Of a stretch of DNA of 5,007 nucleotides, positions 1 through 3,617 are shown piece after piece; positions within the stretch are counted from its first letter, which is position 1; every line of letters begins with the position of its first letter. The stretch is taken from NCBI GenBank assembly GCA_005792805.1, contig SXQV01000143.1:1-5007 (forward strand). Reading direction: 5' to 3'. The notes beneath the pieces are model-generated. The model saw only the letters and a list, made by a program, of their open reading frames with translations, ran no database searches and was not told the DNA's origin. This stretch comes from Methylococcaceae bacterium. Its GTDB lineage: Bacteria; Pseudomonadota; Gammaproteobacteria; Methylococcales; Methylococcaceae. Made by a program: the position numbers and the translations under genes.

Positions 1-113
1 CCTGCTTTCGACAGGGTGAAGGTCAGGCCGGGTACGTCACCCTGAGCCTTGATGACCGGCTTCCCGGCCTTGAGCCAGTGCCTGATCTGAATGTCGGTAA
101 TTTTGTCGGCCAT
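1..113 (-). CDS. Site-specific tyrosine recombinase (P4-like integrase), N-terminal fragment cut by the window edge
   Basis: Only the first 37 codons are visible; the gene continues past the left edge. The translation begins MADKITDIQIRHWLKAGKPV and continues IKAQGDVPGLTFTLSKAG. This matches the opening of P4-like integrases (DUF4102-type arm-binding domain), where a short 'IT...QI..W.KAG' stretch is followed by 'GLTFTLS.aG', the beta-strand that contacts arm-type sites. Family members catalyse integration and excision of genomic islands or prophages with a C-terminal Arg-His-Tyr active site, which is outside this window. The ATG at 113 is preceded by AAGGGGG four bases upstream, a strong ribosome binding site that fixes the start. 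A promoter with flanking repeats lies at 169-211. The family call rests on the N-terminus only, so catalytic integrity cannot be judged. Confidence 0.8.
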   Translation of the reverse strand, partial: MADKITDIQIRHWLKAGKPVIKAQGDVPGLTFTLSKA

Positions 114-142
114 GTCGCCCCCTTGTTATCTGAAAACCGCTG

Positions 143-168
143 GCTACTCATCTAGCTACTCACGTAGC
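143..168. repeat. Direct repeat GCTACTCA and overlapping hairpin in the integrase leader
   Basis: GCTACTCA is found at 143-150 and 155-162, a 12-bp period. The second copy also forms one arm of the inverted repeat GCTAC (155-159) / GTAGC (164-168) with a four-base loop. These lie between the predicted integrase transcription start and the start codon. They could be recombinase or regulator binding sites or a leader hairpin. The repeats are directly visible; any function is inference. Confidence 0.45.
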
Positions 169-186
169 ACCACAATATATAGTGGT
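169..186. promoter_or_regulatory. 18-bp near-perfect palindrome over the integrase -10 region, candidate operator
   Basis: The sequence ACCACAATATATAGTGGT has arms ACCAC/GTGGT around a symmetric ATATAT core. Only the A/A pair at 174 and 181 breaks the symmetry. It covers the predicted -10 hexamer, where a bound dimer would block RNA polymerase. No binding protein can be named from this window. Confidence 0.45.
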
Positions 187-202
187 TAGGGTGACACGGC
201 AA
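174..202 (-). promoter_or_regulatory. Predicted sigma-70-type promoter of the integrase gene
   Basis: On the minus strand, a -35 element TTGCCG (plus 197-202, 4 of 6 to consensus) is separated by exactly 17 bp from a -10 element TATATT (plus 174-179, 5 of 6). The predicted transcript starts near 167 and gives a leader of about 54 nt before the integrase ATG at 113. That leader contains a small hairpin, GCTAC-4 nt-GTAGC, at 155-168. The promoter overlaps a near-palindrome on the -10 and a tandem repeat on the -35, which suggests repression by the integrase or a small excisionase or regulator. The regulation is inference. Confidence 0.6.
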
Positions 203-211
203 GACACGGCA
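193..211. repeat. Tandem 9-bp repeat GACACGGCA with 10-bp period over the integrase -35
   Basis: GACACGGCA occurs at 193-201 and again at 203-211. The spacing is about one helical turn, so two protein molecules would sit on the same face of the DNA. The repeat overlaps the predicted -35 of the integrase promoter. Its size, spacing and place upstream of an integrase fit an arm-type or excisionase site, but that role is inferred. Confidence 0.5.
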
Positions 212-212
212 T

Positions 213-253
213 AAAAACAAAAAGCCCCGCAATCGCTTGATGTACGGGGCTTT
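213..253 (-). terminator. Rho-independent terminator downstream of the PspC-domain gene
   Basis: On the minus strand a 9-bp stem AAAGCCCCG / CGGGGCTTT (plus 245-253 and 221-229) closes a 15-base loop and runs straight into a T-rich tract, TTTTTGTTTTTA. It lies about 60 nt after the stop codon of the PspC-domain gene on the same strand. It would end that transcript before the integrase promoter. The plus-strand version has only a short T run, so the minus strand is the functional orientation. Confidence 0.85.
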
Positions 254-311
254 CGTGAGACGGGGTGAAATCAGGAAATAGTGGTCTGAGGATAAATGCC
301 GGTAATGTTCA

Positions 312-1388
312 TCAGGGCCGCTCCATCCGGGTATCGGGGTCCGGCCGCAATATCGGTTCGGCGAATTTCTCCCTGAGGAAGCGTCCATGGACGACAAGAC
401 CGGTTGCGTCCTTTTGGAAAAGGCTTTTGGCCAGATCATAAAGTGTCGTGTCGAGCAGCCCCAGCTGTTCATTGAGAGTCTGTTCGGCGGTGATCCCGCC
501 ATGCAAGGGTTCGGTCTTCACCATGCTCGGCGGCAGTCGCAGGTATTCATTGAGTGTGTCCGGAAGATACTCAAACGCAATTTTGCGGACTTCAAAGGGC
601 CGCAAGTCCAATAACTCCTGCGGGTCATGCTCAAGCCGGTAGAGGAGAAACCCCAGCTTTTCTTCGATACCGGCCAGCAGGCGGGCGGTTTCCGAGGCCG
701 CCGGTTCGCCAAACTGTTCCTGCAATGGGCGCAGCTGACGGCGCCAAGCGGCCAGATCTGGACCGTTCTCCCGATTGTCCATGATCCGGAGAAACTCCTG
801 TTCCAGGGTCGAATAGCTGGCCTGTTGAAAGCGTCGCCGGTAATCCTCCAGCTCCGCCATCACCAGCGAAGCGGGCGACCCTGCTACGCGGGGATGCGCC
901 GGGGAAACCTCACGCCCCGGCAGAGCCTGTAGCCTGTCGACCAGTCTCGGGAAATCTTCCAGGGCCTGCTGGCGGAGTGCGTGATCCATGACGGGGTGGT
1001 TCGCCGAATCGAATTGCGGTGCCAGCAGTTTGATCGCATCGAACGCTTCCTGAGCCAGATCGGCGACGACGGGATTGTGGGTACGGTTGAGGCGCAGAAC
1101 CTTTTTTTCGATACGGCGCAGTTCGCGTTGCAGCGCCCAGGAAACCTTCGGAATCGGTGGGGTCGAGGCCACCGGCAAGGCCAGCCATAGCGCCAGATAG
1201 ACGCCGATGCCCAGGCCACCGAAAAAGATCGAAAGCAGGAAAAGGAAGCGGATAAAATTGACATCCCATTCCAGATAATCCGCCAGACCGGCGCATACGC
1301 CACCGATACGCCGCCGCCGTGCGTTTCGTTGCAATCGTTGGCGCAGCGTTCTGGTTCGAACAGCCGGAGGCGGGGCTTCCAGTGACAT
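312..1388 (-). CDS. PspC-domain membrane protein with long helical C-terminal region
   Basis: This 358-residue protein begins with a basic stretch (RNARRRR, residues 21-27) and a PspC domain at about residues 22-74, recognisable by 'RIGGVCAGLADYLEWD' followed by a hydrophobic segment (about 46-72) ending in 'YLALWLALP'. PspC domains are known from the phage-shock response, where PspC is an inner-membrane sensor of envelope stress. E. coli PspC is about 119 residues, so roughly 280 residues here are extra. That part is hydrophilic and rich in Leu, Glu, Arg and Gln, with long predicted helices (for example about 87-100, 125-155 and 175-260), and is probably cytoplasmic. No pspA or pspB is next to it, so membership of a Psp operon is unsupported. 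The ATG at 1388 has no clear Shine-Dalgarno, and no alternative start lies just upstream in frame. A weak -10-like TACAAT lies at 1428-1433 on this strand without a good -35. The gene ends 60 nt before a strong terminator. Domain call firm, cellular role unknown. Confidence 0.88.
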   Translation of the reverse strand: MSLEAPPPAVRTRTLRQRLQRNARRRRIGGVCAGLADYLEWDVNFIRFLFLLSIFFGGLGIGVYLALWLALPVASTPPIPKVSWALQRELRRIEKKVLRLNRTHNPVVADLAQEAFDAIKLLAPQFDSANHPVMDHALRQQALEDFPRLVDRLQALPGREVSPAHPRVAGSPASLVMAELEDYRRRFQQASYSTLEQEFLRIMDNRENGPDLAAWRRQLRPLQEQFGEPAASETARLLAGIEEKLGFLLYRLEHDPQELLDLRPFEVRKIAFEYLPDTLNEYLRLPPSMVKTEPLHGGITAEQTLNEQLGLLDTTLYDLAKSLFQKDATGLVVHGRFLREKFAEPILRPDPDTRMERP

Positions 1389-1550
1389 GGTTCTGTGTTG
1401 CGGTTCGGTGGATGAAGTGGGGGGAGGATTGTATAACGCCGGGATGGGGGCTCTGCGAGAAGTTTACTGCGGTGACGGGTACAAGCGGCCATCGGGACAG
1501 CCCAGATCTGGCCCGCCTTTCCCCGGTTCAACAGCCGCTTCAATCCGGTC
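1389..1550. other. Intergenic stretch upstream of the PspC-domain gene without a confident gene
   Basis: This part of the 520-bp gap between the PspC-domain gene and the toxin-antitoxin cassette contains a -10-like TACAAT for the minus strand (1428-1433) without a matching -35. From 1479 on it also holds the coding-like plus-strand frame described under 1551-1853. Beyond these I see no RNA gene, repeat or clear regulatory site here. Confidence 0.5.
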
Positions 1551-1853
1551 GTGCCCGTCACCTATTGGGTGATGGCCGCCGCCTTTGTCACGGGATACCG
1601 GGAAACGCGCCGGTATTTCCCAACCCTGTATCTCATCGTGCGTATTGTCGCCGGTATCTTGATTGGCCTTGGGCTGGTCTCCATCGCAGTCCCTCAACAC
1701 ACATTTAACGGAGTCCTCCATGGAACGACTCAATCAGACCGGTTTCCACGCACTGGCGGGCGCAAGCCTTGCCTCGATCCCGCCCGCCGCGCTGCCAGCC
1801 ATCTCAATCTCTTCATGCCGCCTCCCGTGGCGGGGCGAAAGCGGCATAGCTAA
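1551..1853 (+). CDS. Unrecognised ORF with one hydrophobic segment; possible small membrane protein or gene remnant
   Basis: The frame is open from just after a TGA at 1473-1475 to a TAA at 1851-1853; the first usable start is GTG at 1551, with ATG at 1569 as an alternative. Over codons 1485-1688, 52 of 68 third positions are G or C, which looks like real coding sequence in this genome. The translation contains 'YFPTLYLIVRIVAGILIGLG', a plausible single membrane span at residues 23-42. After about 1690 the composition changes to low-complexity Arg/Pro-rich sequence and no longer looks coding. No start has a ribosome binding site, and coding-like composition extends upstream of any usable start. 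I therefore suspect a decayed gene that lost its 5' end. I do not recognise the family. Confidence 0.25.
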   Translation: MPVTYWVMAAAFVTGYRETRRYFPTLYLIVRIVAGILIGLGLVSIAVPQHTFNGVLHGTTQSDRFPRTGGRKPCLDPARRAASHLNLFMPPPVAGRKRHS

Positions 1854-1896
1854 CCGGGCGGAATGGGTCAAGCGCTTGACCGGCTGTAACCCATAG
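1720..1896 (+). CDS. Small hypothetical ORF (58 aa) with good ribosome binding site; possibly a truncated gene
   Basis: The ATG at 1720 is preceded by GGAG (1710-1713) with a six-base spacer, a convincing translation start. The product begins MERLNQTGFHALAGASLASI, then becomes Pro/Ala-rich and ends 'WVKRLTGCNP' at a TAG overlapping the spacer of the toxin-antitoxin promoter. The first 25 or so codons look more gene-like than the rest. One reading is a gene whose 3' part was replaced when the downstream cassette arrived. It may equally be a chance ORF. I recognise no domain. Confidence 0.3.
   Translation: MERLNQTGFHALAGASLASIPPAALPAISISSCRLPWRGESGIANRAEWVKRLTGCNP
1815..1847. repeat. Nested inverted repeat (hairpin) upstream of the toxin-antitoxin cassette
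   Basis: The outer arms ATGCCGC (1815-1821) and GCGGCAT (1841-1847) pair over 7 bp. Inside them CCGCC/GGCGG (1818-1822 and 1829-1833) can form an alternative smaller hairpin. The sequence is GC-rich and not followed by a T tract, so it is not a typical terminator. Function unknown; it could mark a recombination scar or an RNA structure. Confidence 0.35.
1866..1881. promoter_or_regulatory. Perfect 16-bp palindrome containing the -35 of the toxin-antitoxin promoter, candidate operator
   Basis: GGTCAAGCGCTTGACC is identical to its own reverse complement over all 16 bases. Its right half supplies the -35 hexamer TTGACC (1876-1881). Antitoxins of the HigA/Xre type are known to repress their own operon by binding such palindromes as dimers, so the downstream antitoxin is the natural candidate. 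Binding is inferred. Confidence 0.6.
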
Positions 1897-1904
1897 CTTA
1901 CAGT
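1876..1904 (+). promoter_or_regulatory. Predicted promoter of the toxin-antitoxin operon
   Basis: The -35 TTGACC (1876-1881, 5 of 6) and the -10 TACAGT (1899-1904, 4 of 6) are separated by exactly 17 bp. Transcription would begin near 1911, which is the A of the first in-family ATG of the toxin. The message from this promoter could therefore be leaderless. A second inverted repeat, CTGTAA-N8-TTACAG (1884-1889 and 1898-1903), overlaps the -10. Confidence 0.65.
1884..1903. promoter_or_regulatory. Inverted repeat CTGTAA-N8-TTACAG over the -10, second candidate operator
   Basis: Perfect 6-bp arms at 1884-1889 and 1898-1903 flank CCCATAGC. The right arm runs into the -10 hexamer. Its symmetry centre is 20 bp from that of the 16-bp palindrome, about two helical turns, so two dimers could bind on one face of the DNA. 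The sequences of the two palindromes differ, so they may not bind the same protein. Confidence 0.5.
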
Positions 1905-1910
1905 CAGCCC

Positions 1911-2206
1911 ATGTTGGAAATTATCGTAGCGCCGAATTTATGCAGTGGGCGTCCGGTCTCAAAGACAGGGTTGCCGCCGCCCGCATCAACGCAAGAATTG
2001 ACCGTGCCTTGCTGGGCAATCTTGGCGATCACAAATCCTTGCGCGATGGCGTGAGCGAAATGCGGATTGATGTGGGCGCAGGCTATCGTCCGTACTTCAC
2101 CCGGCGCGGCAACACAGTGATAGTGCTGCTCTGCGGAGGCGACAAGCGCACCCAGGATGCCGACATCAAACACGCCATTGAACTGGTCAAACACTGGAAG
2201 GAATAA
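1911..2206 (+). pseudogene. RelE/HigB-like addiction-module toxin (HI1419 type) with an apparent one-base deletion near the 5' end
   Basis: The intact part is an 88-codon frame from ATG 1940 to TAA 2204-2206. It carries family hallmarks: 'GLKDRVAAARINARI' (residues 6-20), 'GVSEMRIDVGAGYRPYF' (37-53) and 'VIVLLCGGDKRTQDADI' (60-76). Toxins of this group (TIGR02683-like, HI1419) are RelE-fold ribosome-dependent mRNA nucleases that begin about ten residues earlier. Those residues exist upstream in another frame: ATG 1911 reads MLEIIVAP and then shifts off. One extra base after 1934 (CCG-GAA-TTT-ATG) would restore MLEIIVAPEFMQWASGLKDR and a typical 98-residue toxin. As it stands, translation from 1911 stops at 2052-2054, while ATG 1940 has no ribosome binding site and would lack the first beta strand. 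It is either a decayed toxin or a sequencing error. The antitoxin starts three bases after the stop. Confidence 0.8.
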
Positions 2207-2209
2207 GCC

Positions 2210-2527
2210 ATGACGCAACCCTTGACCCTCAACATACCCGAAGGCTTTAGCCGCTGGGATACCGCCGAAATGCTCACCAGCGAAGAAGACATGCAGCTTT
2301 ACCTTGACGCCTGCATGGAGGAAGACGAAGGCGATGGGCGTCTGGTAAATCACGCACTGGGCGTCATTGCCCGCGCCCGAGGTATGACGCAGCTTGCCAA
2401 GGACACCGGCCTGGCCCGCGAAGGGCTTTACAAAGCCCTGTCTGCCGAAGGCAACCCGGAATTTTCCACCATCCTCAAAGTCACCCGCGCCCTGGGGCTG
2501 AAACTGACGGTGCGCAAGGCCGCCTGA
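2210..2527 (+). CDS. Xre/HigA-like antitoxin of an addiction module (HI1420 type)
   Basis: This 105-residue protein matches the probable addiction-module antidote family (TIGR02684-like, HI1420). An N-terminal segment 'FSRWDTAEML.SEEDMQLYLDACMEE' (residues 13-38) is followed by a helix-turn-helix domain at about 46-85: 'ALGVIARARGMTQLAKDTGLAREGLYKALS' leading to 'GNPEFSTILKVTRALGLKL'. Such proteins neutralise the partner nuclease by direct binding and repress the operon through the helix-turn-helix. The ATG at 2210 follows AAGGAA at a good distance, and the upstream toxin frame ends only three bases earlier, which implies co-transcription and translational coupling. The order toxin first, antitoxin second is the usual one for the HigBA/HI1419-HI1420 group. 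The frame is intact and all expected parts are present. The likely operators are the palindromes at 1866-1903. Confidence 0.9.
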   Translation: MTQPLTLNIPEGFSRWDTAEMLTSEEDMQLYLDACMEEDEGDGRLVNHALGVIARARGMTQLAKDTGLAREGLYKALSAEGNPEFSTILKVTRALGLKLTVRKAA

Positions 2528-2551
2528 AGCGTTAAATTCCACAGTCATATC

Positions 2552-2576
2552 AAACCCCTTTACAGACTATGGGTTT
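2552..2576. repeat. Inverted repeat AAACCC/GGGTTT after the antitoxin gene; weak terminator or cassette-end element
   Basis: AAACCC (2552-2557) and GGGTTT (2571-2576) form a 6-bp stem with a 13-base loop, followed on the plus strand by the pyrimidine run CTCTCCT. This is a poor terminator by stem length and T content. CTATGGGTT (2567-2575) is the exact reverse complement of AACCCATAG (1888-1896) in the operon promoter, so it may instead be a second operator or a boundary repeat. Confidence 0.35.
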
Positions 2577-2617
2577 CTCTCCTAGCTTGAGCCCGCGCTG
2601 GATTCAAAGGTTATCCC

Positions 2618-3487
2618 TTGGGTCGGGTGCAAATATTCTCGTATCCCATTGATCTTTCAAATCTCCTTCGCATGGACGCCAGAACCCGATTTCAAGAGTT
2701 TGCCATTCAGTGTCTGTTTGACGCATCCATTGAGTCGAAGCTACAGGCGACGTTTCGTGCAAAATCGGCGCTGGAGGAGGGGACGCTGGAGTTTGGCTTT
2801 GATGAGCCGGCTCGGCCCGCTGGCGAAGTGAGTTTTCCCGGGCAGCCGGTTCTGGTGGAGCCCCGGCAACTGGCCCGCCGCTCACTGACCACGCCGGCCG
2901 GATTGATCGCCTTCTTACATGCGGTGGCTCATATCGAGTTCACCGCTATTCTGCTGGCCTGGGACATGGCTTACCGGTTCCGGGGTTTGCCGGATGAATT
3001 CTATTGTGACTGGTTGGGTGTGGCCGTCGAGGAGGCCAGCCATTTTTCAGCGGTGCGGGAACGGCTGCGTTCGCTGGGGGCGGATTACGGTGATCTACCG
3101 GCGCACCGGGGTTTGTGGGAGCTGGCGGAGCAAACCTCCGGGGATGTCCTGCATCGGCTTGCCCTGGTGCCCCGTTTCATGGAGGCCCGTGGGCTGGATG
3201 TGACGCCGGGCATGATCGCCAGATTGAGTGAGGTGGGCGATACGCAAAGTGTCGCCCTGCTGGAGCTGATACTGCGGGAGGAGGTTGGCCATGTGGCCAT
3301 CGGAACCCGCTGGTTCAATTGGGTGGCCGAGGCGCGAGGGATGGAGCCGGAAGCAACGTATTTCGGACTCATCGATCGTTATATCAAGGGCGGAGTTCGC
3401 GGTCCCTTCAATATCGAAGCGCGACGGCTTGCGGGTTTCAGTGAGGCAGAACTTGAGCGGCTCGAAGCCTGCGGGCGGGCGTCCTGA
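2618..3487 (+). CDS. DUF455 family ferritin-like (di-iron-type) protein
   Basis: The protein belongs to the DUF455 ferritin-like group, whose members are four-helix-bundle proteins with a probable di-metal site and no settled biochemical role. Numbering from TTG 2618, the candidate metal ligands are in HAVAHIE (101-107), EEASH (138-142) and EEVGH (221-225). The block 'YGDLPAHRGLWELAEQTSGD' (157-176) and the stretch 'LVPRFMEARGLDVTP' (183-197) are diagnostic of the family. All ligand motifs are present, so the protein looks functional. The start is uncertain: TTG 2618 follows AAAGG at a good distance and GTG 2627 is also in frame, while ATG 2672 (271 residues) has no ribosome binding site but its N-terminus 'RFQEFAIQCLF' is where family similarity begins. 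It stands alone on this strand, about 90-145 bp after the antitoxin, and converges on the SulP gene. No signal peptide is seen, so it is probably cytoplasmic. Confidence 0.88.
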   Translation: MGRVQIFSYPIDLSNLLRMDARTRFQEFAIQCLFDASIESKLQATFRAKSALEEGTLEFGFDEPARPAGEVSFPGQPVLVEPRQLARRSLTTPAGLIAFLHAVAHIEFTAILLAWDMAYRFRGLPDEFYCDWLGVAVEEASHFSAVRERLRSLGADYGDLPAHRGLWELAEQTSGDVLHRLALVPRFMEARGLDVTPGMIARLSEVGDTQSVALLELILREEVGHVAIGTRWFNWVAEARGMEPEATYFGLIDRYIKGGVRGPFNIEARRLAGFSEAELERLEACGRAS

Positions 3488-3497
3488 GCCGGGATTG

Positions 3498-3532
3498 ATA
3501 GCGGTTCCTTTGTAATCGTCCCAAGCCGCTAT
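3498..3532. terminator. Hairpin after the DUF455 gene, possible weak terminator
   Basis: ATAGCGG (3498-3504) and CCGCTAT (3526-3532) pair perfectly over 7 bp with a 21-base loop, starting 11 bases after the stop of the DUF455 gene. No T tract follows on the plus strand, so intrinsic termination would be inefficient. It could act with the next hairpin between the two convergent genes. Confidence 0.35.
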
Positions 3533-3564
3533 GGGTCGTAGTGTCCCGTTTCCGCAATGTTTAA

Positions 3565-3591
3565 CGCACGGCGGCTACCAATCTCCGTGCG
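3565..3591. terminator. Hairpin between convergent DUF455 and SulP genes, possible weak terminator
   Basis: CGCACGG (3565-3571) and CCGTGCG (3585-3591) form a 7-bp GC-rich stem with a 13-base loop. Read on the minus strand it lies 26 nt beyond the SulP stop and is followed by TTAAAC, which is only weakly T-rich. Its position suits the end of the SulP transcript, but the signal is not a classical terminator. Confidence 0.4.
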
Positions 3592-3617
3592 GGTATAACC
3601 CTTGTGGCGGCCATGAC

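Noticed and set aside
143..211. Short repeats as a CRISPR array
   Set aside because: Repeats are only 8-9 bp, in two copies each, with spacers of 1-4 bp; this is not CRISPR architecture.
114..311. tRNA gene as integration target next to the integrase
   Set aside because: No cloverleaf, T-loop GTTCGA-type motif or acceptor pairing was found on either strand; the main hairpin is a terminator.
884..1561. Long minus-strand open frame overlapping the PspC-domain gene
   Set aside because: It lies almost wholly in another frame of the PspC-domain gene, has Arg/Trp/Cys-rich composition typical of a shadow frame, and shows no domain.
1319..1708. Plus-strand open frame across the start of the PspC-domain gene
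   Set aside because: The translation has no domain, hydrophobic pattern or ribosome binding site, and it overlaps the better supported PspC-domain gene and the coding-like frame at 1479-1700.
1702..2537. ATTTAAC near 1703 and GTTAAAT at 2531 resemble integron attC core sites flanking the toxin-antitoxin pair
   Set aside because: A real attC site needs both cores a short distance apart around a folded stem at the end of the cassette. Here the two lie over 800 bp apart and no paired core is near either.
1904..2548. Minus-strand open frame of 214 codons covering the toxin-antitoxin pair
   Set aside because: It mirrors two recognised plus-strand genes; its length follows from GC-rich codon structure on the opposite strand.
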